64,000 nt of DNA. Origin: Ramazzottius varieornatus. Its lineage: Eukaryota > Tardigrada > Eutardigrada > Parachela > Ramazzottiidae. This document shows positions 46,801-58,070 of this stretch, piece by piece (within the stretch, counting starts at the first letter, position 1; the number at the start of each line of letters is the position of its first letter). The notes under the pieces are model-generated. The model made no database searches. It saw nothing but the letters and a program-made list of their open reading frames with translations, and was not told the origin of the DNA. The translations under genes and the position numbers were made by a program. The stretch lies in the NCBI GenBank assembly GCA_001949185.1, contig BDGG01000002.1:7530772-7594771 (forward strand). The letters are read 5' to 3'.

Positions 46801-48347
46801 ACAGAGTTACGAGCTTGAAGAACCAAGTTCAGACTTTATCTCCGAGAATGATTTCCACAGTTTCAGATGAGGAAGTTGATAGAGAACCCATAGCAAAACT
46901 GGCAGTTGATCCATGTTTTCTAAGCGCGGTCGAACACGGAAGGCACGTGACAAGTTTGAGCTTTTTGTCGATGATAAAAGAGATGAAGAACCTTAAGGTA
47001 GTGGCGAACAGCCTCAACGGAGAAGATTCTGAGGAGGATATGAGTGAGGTGTTCATTGCTGCCGCGTCGAAGTGTCTGGACGTGGACACTGGTCTGTCGC
47101 TGTTCCTGCTGGGATGTCTTCCGGACAAGAGCACGGCCGAACGCTTGTTCGATTCGCTGCCACAGACACCAGCTGTTCGAAGACTGGCTACGTACTTCTA
47201 CGCATTAGAATTGGCACTGAACAAAGCAAGTGTGACGGAAGTGGCGGAGGTTCTCAACGCTGACGAAGCGACCATCGTCGACCGAGGTAAGAAACCCTAT
47301 ATTATTTACGGAAATTACTCTGGCTTTCAGATGCAGTAATATTATTGTCAGAACTGAACTTCCTGGTGGAGTTCCTATTGAATACCCAGGACGTCGGCAA
47401 ATGATCTCACCCACATCGTTTTTGTTAATGTGGCGCAGGCACTCTGCCAATCACAATGAGAACCTGCGCCACTTTAGATAATGATCCGGGCCAAACCTAT
47501 TGCCCACGTTCCATCTACTGTATGCTCTCCCGAAATTCACGTACGTCACTGTTATGGCCACCGTATGAGAACTCTTTCTCTAGTTTTACACTCTGAATGG
47601 AGTGACGTACGTGAATTTCGGGAGAGTATACAGTGCTGTATGACATTGTGCGACTGGATAACCAACCGCCACCTTGTTTCTTGCAGCGACGAAGGAAGCA
47701 TCTTCCGGAGACAAGAAAGACGCAAGCCTAGCAGGGTTAATGAGGAAGCACTTGTCGAAGAATCCAGCCAAGCAGCCTCCATTAACAGTTAGAAAGTCAG
47801 GAAGAATCGCCCAGAAAGAAACAGCGAAAGGTGCGCCGTTTTCCAACCTGACCGTTCCGCCACCTATTGCTGCTTCCATTACACCACAGGCGCCACAAAG
47901 TAGTCCAAAGAGTGAAATTTCAAGTGGTCCGCCACCTTCGGCAGCGAAGACCGCAACCGCAAACCTGCGCACTTTCCTCAAGGGGGTGGATGAAGCCAAG
48001 TTCCGATCGAACCCTGAATACCGCAAGAGCTTCATACTCCGTTCAGCTGCCACCAAAGATATTCAGACGCTTCAGAAGCTCATTCAGATAGCCGAAGAGA
48101 ACGGGATAGAAGGTTGGGAAGTGCTGGCGGCTGTGATCAAGTACTTCTATACGGTATCGGGTCTTTCTGCTGACGAAATCACCATACTGTCCAGCAAGAT
48201 ACCTGATTTGGTACAGACTTTGAGAAGTAGAAAGGGAGACTTCCTGAGGTTTTCTAATCAGAATATTCAGCCTTACATGGGCAACGCTGATATGTCGGTC
48301 CTGGAGTCTTATTTGGATTTTTTGCATTGTATCGAAAAAGCCACATG
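40894..48347 (+). CDS. NBAS: NBAS, NRZ tethering-complex subunit (short C-terminus)
   Basis: A gene of twenty or so exons. Clear starts include 40894-40989, 41082-41148, 41220-41346, 41412-41530 and 41618 onward. Anchors to human NBAS include VLYEVLVSAEW (residues ~13-23), SIPDALIKLKRSEIPWKL, AVWSKDGKFVAVSSSDGT (beta-propeller), KMSLSPSETCLL, ADVVYQRRWM, SWVLRECLERVP (Sec39 domain), SHFPETFPPGEYQFL, LLTAGREYF and EGWEVLAAVIKYFYT. NBAS with RINT1 and ZW10 tethers Golgi-to-ER COPI vesicles and also takes part in nonsense-mediated decay. The frame ends with HCIEKAT-stop at 48347, about 500 residues before the human end. Splice joins around 41700-42200 are uncertain. Three introns carry palindromic family A elements and one also a family B MITE. 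Confidence 0.88.
44165..44260. repeat. palindromic element family A, NBAS intron
   Basis: Core 44185-44236, degenerate: TAAGTGGCGTATG and CCTGCGCTACTTCGG. Confidence 0.7.
45479..45530. repeat. palindromic element family A, NBAS int. 2nd copy
   Basis: CCAAGTGGCGCAGA and GTGCGCCACTCGGG in a later NBAS intron. Confidence 0.8.
47395..47505. repeat. palindromic element family A, NBAS third copy
   Basis: Core 47428-47475 (AATGTGGCGCAGG and CCTGCGCCACTTT), directly beside the family B MITE at 47518. Confidence 0.8.
47518..47633. mobile_element. Tc1/mariner-type MITE, family B copy 2
   Basis: 116 bp in an NBAS intron. Terminal repeats begin CTGTATGCTCTCCCG and CTGTATACTCTCCCG, and the left flank is TA. 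The centre is inverted relative to the copy at 11194 (ACTAGAGAAAGAGTTCTCATACGG there, its complement here). Confidence 0.78.
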
Positions 48348-49767
48348 AACTTCTTCGTTATTCGAACTTACGCTTGATAACAAACTATGCGTGCAGATGA
48401 AAGTTCGAGAAGATAATTATACACTACAGAAGCTTCGGTGAAGATGCAGATCGAAACAATAAGGCTCAGCAGACGATCATGTGCAAGCTGGCAGTTGTGG
48501 TCAGCGAGTGTGTTTTTCTGTCGGTCTCGGATCTTTGCGTCACATCAAACCGTTCGTTGCCGAGCCTTGTTTGACAATAGGTTGGTGGATCAAGTGCTGC
48601 AAGATTTTCAGATCGGAGATGCCCAGAAACTGGCACGCCTAAGTGCGGTCTATTGGACGAATATTTCCGTTACGGAAGCGGTCCCCAGGATGACTTGGGT
48701 ATAAAGTCTGATATGTCCAGGTGCGGGGCAGTCATTTACATCGTTCCAATCTCGCAGGAGTCTGCAAGCTCTAGTCGTCCGAATCGCCAGATGAATGAGG
48801 GGTTCATTTCTTGCGCGCCAATAACAATCAGTAAATCCTCTTGTCAGGTCCGAAAAACTCTGGAAACAAGACCGAATTTGCAGCATCCGAGATCGACGGG
48901 AAACACCGGTACACGTGTACCGATCGGGCAGTTTCGACACCTCACTGCACGCTTATCTTACCTGGCCAATCGTCGGCAGTTTTCGACATCCGAAGTCTGT
49001 AGTTTGCAAAACATCCATTTTTAGATGGCGCGGGCACATGTATTGTCATGTAGCACACGTCGACATTTTCGCTTCCGGCTCGCCGAGGGAGAGCGACTGT
49101 ACCATCTTCACCAGCTGCCTGCTTTCTTTAACGTTGACCATGTCCAAGTCGACTTCCGCTGTCTCCCGAAGTATGGACGGTTCTTGGAGACCACCGCGGT
49201 GATACCATCGCGATCCATGACCAACCAGACTCCCGGACCAGCTTGGGATATTCTCTACATTGATTGATTCTTTCTAAGGTTGTTTGAAGGTAATTACAAA
49301 TTGACAATAATTTACGGCCTTGGTAATCTAAAGAACCGACGCCAGACATCATTGATCGTGATCTCGAAAACGCAAAAGCCCTTTTTTGTTTTGCCAATTC
49401 GATCAAGTCCCAAATGTTCTTGATACAACAACAACATTAATAACTGTCAGGTTACATCTGGTGCTGAGTGGAGGGAGACAGCTAGCCAAATACATAAGCC
49501 AGTGCCTGCACGTGCAAAAGAACAACAAGGAATACCGGAAGTTGCCTTTATCAGTGAATCGGTCTATCTTGGAATGCGTACACGCCAAGCTTCACATTCG
49601 ATGCAAGTTCTGATAGTATGAGAAGACGAGAACGTCTATTCTCTGTTGACTAGCGCTGGTCCACCGTCAATTTACTCGCAGAACAGAACTCCTACCGAAA
49701 CAGAAGGGAAGAATTGTGGTTATTGTCGCCTTTCTTGCAGATCGAAGTTCCATCTCCAAGTACATTC
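48348..49767. other. unassigned stretch between NBAS and receptor A
   Basis: No clear gene. Open stretches on both strands at 48440-49270 look partly coding but break often and match nothing I recognise. A segment near 48590-48660 (NRLVDQVLQDFQIGDAQKLA then RLSAVYW) could be a continuation exon of NBAS or the relic of another gene. Confidence 0.35.
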
Positions 49768-51540
49768 ATGGCGCTGGACGAAATGAAACAGTGGGACGCG
49801 TTGTTGAACGAAGCACTCAACGAGTCGGCAAAGCAAGCCTTGATTCCGTCACCAGTCAATGTCGGCCAGGGATTTTCCGTGGGACTGATCATCGCAACCT
49901 CCCTCACTTCTCTCCTTCTGAACTCCGCGGTTCTTGCCTGCATTCTTCTCCTGAAAGGTCGCTGCCTTTCGGGTTTCGACATCCTGATAATCAGCCAACT
50001 AGTCATTAACGTCTTGCTGACGATCTTCCTGGAACCGTGGGACATCGTCGCGTATTTAATATTGGATGATGGCTGGCAGTTCGGCGTAACCTTCTGCTAC
50101 ATAACGTAAGTGCCACCCAGTCACGGCCGCGCATAGCGGCTGGGAGCCAACAGACGCAGTCAATTTACTTTAACGTAGTTTGGTGACGTCATGCGCGACC
50201 TTGCCTGGGACGGCGCGCGGGTGTTGTTTGACTGCCTGAGAAGCTCAAAATTTGCCTCAACTCTTTTTTCCTTGTTCGATCTTACCGTCTGTTTCACCGG
50301 ATTGCTCATTTTATTAACAGCGAATTCGGTTTGTATTTTTTTTCAGGAGGTTCTTGTCGCTGTGTCTGCCCTTCATGAGTTCCTGGAATATCGCCATGAT
50401 GGCCGTACACCAGTTCATCACCTTGGCCCTCCTGAACAACAAGTGGCTGGCTCGATGTGTGGATGTCGCTCCCAAGACTGTACGAATCCTCGTACTGGTG
50501 GTCCCAACAGCCATCATCTGGACTGTCGCTGTTTTGATCCATGCACCTGTCGTGTACAACTCCGCAACGGAAATCGCCCATCACACCTTTTCAACAGTGC
50601 ATGTCACAATGTGCACACTGGAATTCATCCACGACCTTCTTCACAGCGCGCTTGGGTAAACTTCGTGATGCCTCCCTTTCGGAACGTAATCTGTTCTCCC
50701 ATAACGTTGATTTGTTCCCATAACGTCAACCACGTTTTTTTCTTCTTGGTGCTGAAATTAATTTCCATGTTGTCATACCAAGCTCTTTTTCCGTTCCAGG
50801 GTCTTCGTCTTACCTTTCGTTTGTGGGTTCCTCTGCCTGGTGGGAATCATCATCTTGCATCGTATAAGAAGCAAGGATATTCCCTACGTACTTGAAAGCT
50901 CGACCGATGCCGCTGTTTCCTTCCAGTCCGCAAGAACATCAAGTGACGAAGGATCTACTCTGGACCTTGGCGGAGCACATGAATTGGACAGACAGCCTAT
51001 CGTCAGCGGTACCGGATGGAATGGTCCAAACGGAGTACTCGTAAACCCTCCGGATCAAACGAGGAGTAGTCATTCAACCTCCAGCATTGTGCAGTGGCCC
51101 GAGATCTCGTGGGAAACCCAGCTGATCATGACTGGGCTCTTCGGACTTTTCACGTTCCTCACGGGTCCATCGGGCGTCCTCGCACTGTATGTACAATTGG
51201 CTGCATTCTTTCCGACAGACCTTTATGTGAACTGTAGAGTATCTGTCACCGTCGTAATCACAGAGCGTTCTGTCTTGCTGTGAATGAGACTGCTTCCCTG
51301 TCTTGCAGGTACGCGGATAACCGGATGAAATCACACGGGTTGCACAGTTTGGCCCATGTAACCCAATTCATGGTCGTCTTCTCGTTGCTCCCGTTAGTTC
51401 AGCTAATCCTGGAGCCAATCCTGGTCTTCGTCGTTAGTCGGGAAATCCGCGGAGTGGTGATAAAGCGACAGAGAGGGCGGAACGTCCAGCTCGCCGCTTC
51501 CGTCCTTCAGGCCGCAAACGGCATTGCTCATATCTCGTAA
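49768..51540 (+). CDS. divergent seven-helix receptor-like protein A
   Basis: Four exons (49768-50105, 50347-50655, 50800-51186, 51309-51540) give 421 residues. Hydrophobic spans fit seven helices, among them GLIIATSLTSLLLNSAVLAC, VRILVLVVPTAIIWTVAVLI, FVCGFLCLVGIIIL, LFTFLTGPSGVLAL and VVFSLLPLVQLILEPILVFV. A Ser/Thr-rich loop of ~85 residues lies between helices 5 and 6. No DRY motif is seen, and helix 7 has LEPIL where class A receptors have NPxxY, so this is at best a distant rhodopsin-like receptor. The N-terminus has NES as a candidate glycosylation site and no signal peptide. It is a tandem paralogue of the next gene with every intron in phase 2. The ligand is unknown; a lineage-specific chemoreceptor or peptide receptor is a guess. 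Confidence 0.75.
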
Positions 51541-52180
51541 TATGTATGGGTTCTTCACCATCTCTTCGCACTTTTTGTACTCTGTATCTATCGCCCAAAC
51601 GTACATCCTCAAGCATAATATTAATGAATTTTTGTATTCGGATGGTGGTGGTTATTTTTGTCCACAACATTTTCGGAGTGCGGCTGCAGCAACCCATAAA
51701 ATGGCCGAACCGCGGGAACGTTCTCCTCACCATTGAACACAGTATGGATAGGGAAGTTTTGTCTGCCGGGAAGAAAAGTAGTGCCAATGTTTGGCAAACT
51801 TGGTGCTGATTGTAATCGGGTAAGCTTTTTCCATCGAATGGTAGAAGTCAGCAAACAATCCAGAGGGGGAGTGGCACATCAACTTTTATGTCCACGTGAT
51901 AGTGAGTCGCTTCCTTCGTTTTCTGACCGGAAATGAGGGGCGCCATCGAGCGGCGACTGACTGAAACGCCTTTTTCATGATTTGGTACGGTTGGACTATG
52001 CCTTGTGTGTATTAACACCAGCCAGAGGAAACTTTCGGAGGATTCCCGATTTATTTATCTATTCATTTTATGGCTGGAGGGCTTCAGCCGATTGATCTTC
52101 GTCTTGTAACACTTCACAGGACGCCCTATTTATAATCATAAGCCCTTGTCACTGTTGGCGCAGTGTAACTGTAACACAAA
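51541..52180. other. intergenic stretch between tandem receptor genes
   Basis: No gene seen. It should hold the receptor A 3' end and the receptor B promoter. Confidence 0.45.
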
Positions 52181-53832
52181 ATGGCCGATTATCCAGTGGA
52201 CTTGCTCGACGCCTGGATCTTCAACATGTCCTACGCGGACTTTGAGATTAATGAGACCACGGCCATACCGACTGCCCAGCAAACTGTCCTGGATGCTAAA
52301 CAGGCCGCGGCCATCTTTTGTATCGTCATTGCTTCCTTGTTGTCTTTGCTGACCAACTCTTTGCTGTTTGGCGGCCAGTTACGGCTCAGCGGGTGGAACG
52401 TGTCGGGATTTGATGCCTTGGTCCTCAATCAGTTGCTCATCAATATTCTGTCCACTATCTTCATCGACCCATGGGACATTGTCGCTTATTCCGTCATCAA
52501 AACCAAATGGCCATTTACCGAAACATTCTGCTATTTCACGTAAGTATTTGGGACGCCGACAAATCAGCTCAGCACTTCACCTGGATCGTTTTTCCCAGTG
52601 ACGCACATTTTTAGCCAGTAACAGTAACAACATGCGCCATTCGAGATGATGATCTGGGTGAACTCGTCTACCTGGGTGCCTTTTCCAACCGTTTCTCTTG
52701 CTTTCCAGTCTCAGCATACTTTCCTAATTTCTCTCATAATGTCTAACTTTCCCAAATTAAGATGATTTGTACGCTAGTTTTTCAGGCGGTTCGCGGCAAC
52801 ATGTCTTCCCTTTATGAACTCCTGGAATATCGCCCTGATGGCTCTCCATCAGTTCATCGCTTATGCCTTTTTGAACACTCCAGCAGCAGTAAAATGGTAC
52901 TCGTTCCGGTCTTCCCGTTTTATGGTTATCCTTTTGCCGATTCTGATATGGATTTTCGGGGTCCTCATTCACGCACCCATTACATACAAATCATGGGGAA
53001 TACACTATGACGGCCATTGTGCCACGGAAAATTTATTTGCTCTTCTTCATGATAGCCTCGGGTAAGAAGTCCTTACAATAACAGCGCAATGAAGCAAGCA
53101 TGAAAGCTTCAGCGGAACAAAATTAGCCGGAAATGTAATCATCCTCTTTTTTAAGACTCTTCCTTCTGCCCAGTTTATTCGGGTTCGGCTGTCTGGTGGC
53201 ATTGGCGGCCCTCAAACTCCTGACCAAGAAGATCCTTCCCCATGAGGACGAAGGCAGTTCGAGGAATCTGGGCACGGTAGCTTTCCAAGTACCCTCCACG
53301 GAAGCTGCCACTCGAACCACACCTTGGACTGTGTCTGATGATTACCATCGTTTTGAGAATGGCCTGTACGAGACCGACAAGGAAAACCTGATTATCTCGC
53401 CGCCGGCCTACGAAAAGTCCGGCACGCTTCCGGTGGCCGACCAATCGCCCCGCCGGGAGATAACCAGAGAGAACGTCCTTATCGCCCTGGCCGTCTTTGT
53501 CGGGTTGATCATTTTCATCGCTCCCTATGGCGTCTTTGCCATGTACGTCCTATTATCGATTGACATTTCTCTTGCAAGGACTTGCTCTGTTGTTAAGCTG
53601 ATTGGGTTCTTGTAGGTACTTGGACTTTGGTCTGAGGGTGAAAGAAGACTGGACTTATATAGAGAGCTTCTGGTTCTTCAAATTCTGCTTCCCGTGGGCG
53701 CTGGCCAAGCCGCTGTTTGAGCCGCTGGTTATACTCTGTGTCAGTCCGCATGCTCGGCTCGCTTTCACCAGTTGGATACGCACAAAAACAGTGATATCCG
53801 TACCCACGTCCCAGTCGACGATCGTGGCTTGA
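52181..53832 (+). CDS. divergent seven-helix receptor-like protein B
   Basis: Four exons (52181-52539, 52786-53061, 53174-53542, 53616-53832) give 406 residues. Alignment with receptor A is clear by eye: NVSGFDALVLNQLLINILST against CLSGFDILIISQLVINVLLT, DPWDIVAY against EPWDIVAY, CLPFMNSWNIALMALHQFI against CLPFMSSWNIAMMAVHQFI, and PLFEPLVILCVS against LILEPILVFVVS. All three intron positions and phases match, so the pair arose by tandem duplication. The ~95-residue loop between helices 5 and 6 is unrelated in sequence to that of A, and the C-terminal tail is short. NMS and NET are candidate N-glycosylation sites. Intron 1 has a family A palindromic element that the paralogue's intron 1 lacks, so the element arrived after duplication or was lost from A. 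Confidence 0.75.
52550..52672. repeat. palindromic element family A, receptor B intron 1
   Basis: Core 52595-52645 with outer arms CACTTCACCTGGATCG and GATCTGGGTGAACTCG. Confidence 0.8.
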
Positions 53833-54346
53833 AACGAATATTCTCGTTACTGTGGATTACAGAAATATACATACCAAACCCTGCACTAGTTTCAAATCTA
53901 CGCTCAGTTTAATTACCGAATCGCTTCCGACTTTTTTGGCCTTACAACTGCGTTCGTTTGGTTCTTCCTTTAATTGGTATTCGCTGTACAGATTCTGCTT
54001 TTCTTCCCAATTGATTAGATTTCGTCGAACTAAATTTATGTCTGATTGAACTTGGGAAGGGAAGGGAAGGCGACGGCGTCGCCACCTCATGTTCGGCCAC
54101 TTTTCCGCCCTGACGTCACAGCAGAATCGGCTGTTTTGCACTTTGCAGTCCAGAATCTGGATTGCTCCGCAGATCTCCTTGATCATTTGTTATCGCGCAA
54201 ACCTCAGAAGGTGCGACCGATAGGGCGTAGCTAGTGTCTGGGTCAAGTAGAAAGCTAGCTGGGCCAACTAGACGGATCGGAATCTTGGAATCGACCGTCG
54301 ATGAGCATCAGCGCAACAGCTCGGAAACCTTCGACGCTTCGGCTTC
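53833..54346. other. intergenic stretch
   Basis: No gene recognised; it contains the receptor B 3' end and the promoter side of the XTBD-like gene. Confidence 0.4.
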
Positions 54347-54709
54347 ATGGAGAATATCTATCGCTTGAAGGGACGAACGGAGAACGACTGGAGCTGGCAG
54401 ATCCGCAAAAAGTTCATCCTGTACCACTTGCAGCAGCAGCCGGATAGCAAATCTCTGGCGATGCTCAACTCGTACTCCTGGACGCTGCTCAATTCCAAGA
54501 CGCTAAAATGCCGGTACAAATTCTTATCAACTTTTTTGTTGGGCCGCGCTTCTACGGTCAAACGGGCGTCTTTCTTTGATAGTTACGATCAAGATCAAGT
54601 CGCGAACCTGAATCGGATGGCCAAACACGTCGGTATTTATGACCAGCTTCATGCTTCTAAATTCAAAGCGGAGGGCAAAGTGCCAGCTCGAGCCGGAACA
54701 AAGCGCTAA
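54347..54709 (+). CDS. XTBD-like (XRN2-binding domain) protein
   Basis: A single exon of 120 residues. ENDWSWQIRKKFILYHL, then SLAMLNSYSWTLLN and LKCRYKF follow the XTBD pattern of CDKN2AIP, CDKN2AIPNL, NKRF and C. elegans PAXT-1 (ExxWxxRxxFIxxHL, LSxxWxN, LGCxY). XTBD binds and stabilises the nuclear 5'-3' exoribonuclease XRN2. The final ~60 residues are basic and end PARAGTKR, perhaps a nuclear signal. Size is close to CDKN2AIPNL (116 residues). The start ATG has no in-frame alternative. The call rests on motif spacing judged by eye. Confidence 0.6.
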   Translation: MENIYRLKGRTENDWSWQIRKKFILYHLQQQPDSKSLAMLNSYSWTLLNSKTLKCRYKFLSTFLLGRASTVKRASFFDSYDQDQVANLNRMAKHVGIYDQLHASKFKAEGKVPARAGTKR

Positions 54710-55055
54710 GGGAAAGATATGCTGACAGCTGTAAGCCAGTTTCTTTAAGACTGAAAACTCCCTGGAATCTGCGCTTCCTTTGCCGTCACAGACCGTTCAG
54801 ACACACTGATTGGGCTCTTTTTATTTCTTTTGTTGTTTTGTTTTTACGTTTCTATAAATTTTGTTTTAAAAAAGCTTAGTGTGTCTGAACGTTCGTCGAT
54901 TGCTGGTCTGTTATTCCACCAGCGGTAAGTGACAAGTTCCTTTCTCCTTGCGAAACATTTTCCGGAGCCACGAAATTATGGAAGTATCTGACCAAAGCAT
55001 GTATTGAACCAAAAGGCCCTTTAGGCTCTCTTTATTTCATCTTGGTGGTCATTTT
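54710..55055. other. convergent intergenic stretch
   Basis: 3' ends of the XTBD-like gene (plus) and KH gene (minus). On the minus strand AATAAA lies near 55033, just past the KH gene stop. Confidence 0.5.
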
Positions 55056-58000
55056 TTAGCTCAAGACAGGTTGAGCTGCTCCACCAGAACGAGTATAACC
55101 CATGGGAGCAGCACTGCTCCGTTGAACACGGCCTGCGCTGCTCTTTAGAGAATTAGTACCAAAGAAAAAACTATGATTACTTTTACAATATTGATCGCGA
55201 AGATCAGACACGCCGTGATGATGAGAAGTAGTCTCTGAATGTACAAAACGTGGCAAAAGAGAAGATTTATTATTTCTACTAGATACAGAAACGCGCATGG
55301 CGCACTTCCGACTACCGATCACTTCGGTCCAACCGCCGTCTTCACTGGCTTGACTGCGGGACGACGACTCGGGCTCATCACTATGCACTCCAGAGTCCTC
55401 GGAATGCTTCTCCAGAGCATCGGAACTGGCCAGAGACTCGTCCCAGTCCACCGAAGCTCCTCCAGACGAGCTCCCTCTGCGTGAAGGTACTTCCGTCTTC
55501 TTAGCACAAAAGATTTCTTCGGTGACTTTCTCAGGTAGAACTCCCGAAGTGAACGTCAGGCCGCATTTCCGCACATCATTCGACGAAACAGCCGGCTTCT
55601 CCTGAACGAAACCCGGAATCATTCCGTCCTGCGACACCGAAGTCTTCACAACGGGCGACTGCTGAACCGGAACTGACTTGGCTGACACCGAATGCCTTAA
55701 CCGAGAGTTGTTCAAGTGAGAAAACGATCGGCTTTTCATCTGTCCAAACGGACGCCCGCATTCCCGTACTTTTCCCGAGAACCTACTCCAGAAGTCCCGT
55801 GCGTTCTTCTGACCAGGGCGTGACTGCAGAACTTGTTCCACTGCTTTGTTCACGCTGGTCAAGTTGGCCAGTTCGCTCTCATCAAAAAACCATTCCTTCA
55901 CGTCCCCCACACACTTACTCAAAATCTTCAGGCTCTCCTGATCGTTCGGCCTGTTCACCGAACCCAGTAGCGAACAAGAAAGCTTGAGGGAGTTTTCGCT
56001 AGTGATACCCAGGTTGTGCAGGTGATTTCGGTGACGAAACCAGGTAGCGCCGGTCAAGAGCACATCCGACGGCAGCTGTGCGTTGTTCTCAGCTCGTTGA
56101 GGAGAAATTATGTACAAGGTCTCTTCCTTCAATAAGCGGCGGTTAGCGATGGGCAGAGCTGGATCAGGCGTCGCTGACAGCTCCGAACGGACCTCACAGG
56201 TTGGCAGAGTGACTGGCGCACCAGGGTACGGATTCACGCTGGTCGGGGGAAAGCGAGGCGGTATTGGGCAAGCCAACGGCCGGAACACGCTGGGGTACTT
56301 TGCCAGGTTAGTCTTCGGCGGCTTGGTGAAGGCTCTTGGTTGACCAAAGGGATTCATCGCTACGGGGGAAGGTACCGGTGGAGGGTGGGCATGTTGGATG
56401 GGCGACGGAGGCGGTGGTGGTCCGAGGAAGCGGGGAGCCCAGTCGGGTCCTCCGACCGGCATCGGTGGCCGGAATGGCCGAAGAGTTCGATCGGCCGGCA
56501 TCATCAACATCGCCATGTCGCTCCGAGGTGGAAGTTGTGGCGGGGGTGCGCCGACGACAAAGTTCTGCCCGGGAGGAGCTGGAGGCAAAGTCCACGGGAT
56601 GGGTGGTGGATTGCTCTGTGGTGGAGGCGGCGGCGGTTGCGGCGGTTGGAAAGGGGCACCTGACGGACCGAATGACTGCGACTGCGTCTTCTGAATGGGC
56701 TTTGGCAGGTTCAGTTCTCGAGAAGGTTTGGAACCCCGTTTGAGCTGGGTGGAGCTGCTCCGCTGGGATGCATTGTGCCGTCTTCGGTGTTGGGGACCTC
56801 GGCTCTGAATGAGTCGCTGACGCTCGGCGGACTGGCTCTCGAAGACACCACCTCCTTCTTTGGACACGTTGAATACGTAGTTGGAAGGGCTGTAGTGAAG
56901 CACATGACGCAGGAGCTCGTTCGGCTTTGCCAAAATCGTCCTGAGAAATTAAGATAGCTCTACATAGGGAAACGCGAGGAACATTTTAGGCCTGGGCGAA
57001 CAAACTCCAACAGATTATTTCTTCAAGTGGCGCAAGCTGACAGCCGATAACACCGTAAACGTGCGCCACTTGGGAAAATCATATCGTCGGTTTTGTTCGC
57101 CGAGGTCCAATGTTTCCTACGTACAGATACATATCCCGAATCACTCGAACTGTATCCGATATTCTTCCCACCACACATGCCACTCTTTCACTCGATTCTA
57201 AAGGAGTAAACACGTGATTATGGACCGGCAAGGATTATGGCACGATTGTTGAGCCACAGAATAATTTGTGAAGGGCGTGGAACGCACTGGGCAGAGTCAG
57301 TCCGAAGATCTGGATATCACAATCATGTTGGAACGACAAGTTGTCGACCTGGGACCCTCGAACACCGATGAGCATTCCAACGATCTTCTCGTGGACCAGA
57401 TGCCTGGTTTTGATGCAGAGGTTCGCCGCTCCGCCATAATACTCGTTCCAGAACTGGTCAGGCTTGAAAAACTCATAGTCCCATGTCTCGAGTAAGGTCA
57501 GACAACTATTAAAATGTCCACAAAATGTGAGGGTCCCTTCTGGCGATTTTTCCTGAAATAACCAGAGTAAGACAGGAAAAGTGACTAGAATGCAAACTTA
57601 ATATTCTGATGATAGAGAAAAGGATTGAACTTCGAGGACTTACAGAAGCATCTTCCTCTAAAGTATACCGAACTCGGAAACCGTTTACAAAAACGTCTCC
57701 GTCCGACGAGCCGTTAAATACGTTCTTCAGATATTTGACGGTTTCCACCCGCAATAAAAAACGAAGAGTAACGGGAAACGCAATCTCAGCGGCTGTAAAA
57801 CAGAAAAGAAGATTACAGCCCTGTTACAAAATATTCTCGAAAATTTGAGGATTATGCCGAAGGGAGAAGAGCAGGCAGGCAGGCAGGCAGGCAGGGTGAA
57901 GTACCTTTTAAGGCCTGCACAGATTCAAGATATTTGCGGGCAGTGAGCTGTTCGTAAACTTTATTCTTGCGGTCAGCAACAAGTGGACAATGGTCGTTCT

Positions 58001-58070
58001 GGTTTTGGTTTTGTGAGATAAAACGGGGACCTCGGTGACTTCTTGCTTGACAATGATCCCATTGACTCAT
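55056..58070 (-). CDS. KH-domain protein with long proline-rich region
   Basis: Five exons (58070-57905, 57792-57644, 57552-57288, 57197-57125, 56940-55056) give 845 residues in phase. Residues ~157-225 form a KH domain split over exons 3 and 4: EKIVGMLIGVRGSQVDNL (the GxxG loop reads GVRG), DCDIQIFG, then SSERVACVVGRISDTVRVIR. Residues ~300-450 are proline-rich with PPPPPP blocks. The C-terminus is Ser-rich and acidic with a GGWTEVI piece. KH domains bind single-stranded RNA or DNA and Pro-rich tracts recruit WW, SH3 or profilin-type partners, so an RNA-linked scaffold is inferred; I do not recognise the family. Skipping the exon 3 donor would end the protein at a TAA at 57237. Intron 4 contains a family A element. 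Confidence 0.7.
56995..57112. repeat. palindromic element family A, KH gene intron 4
   Basis: A well-preserved full copy. The outer ends GGCGAACAAAC and, on the other strand, GGCGAACAAAAC pair, with core 57023-57073. Confidence 0.88.
57866..57895. repeat. (GCAG)n microsatellite
   Basis: About seven tandem GCAG units at the start of an intron of the KH gene. Confidence 0.85.

Noticed and set aside
48650-49270. Open stretches on both strands after NBAS as a gene
   Set aside because: Frames break repeatedly, no domain is recognised and no exon chain keeps phase.
56995-57112. Family A as classic introner carrying its own splice sites
   Set aside because: In the KH gene the element ends lie ~15-50 bp from the donor and acceptor, so it does not define the intron; insertion into an existing intron is simpler.
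57235-57552. Separate 210-residue KH gene ending at the TAA at 57237
   Set aside because: Splicing at 57288 to 57197 restores the KH fold (SSERVACVVG) and leads in phase into the proline-rich exon; kept only as a possible isoform.
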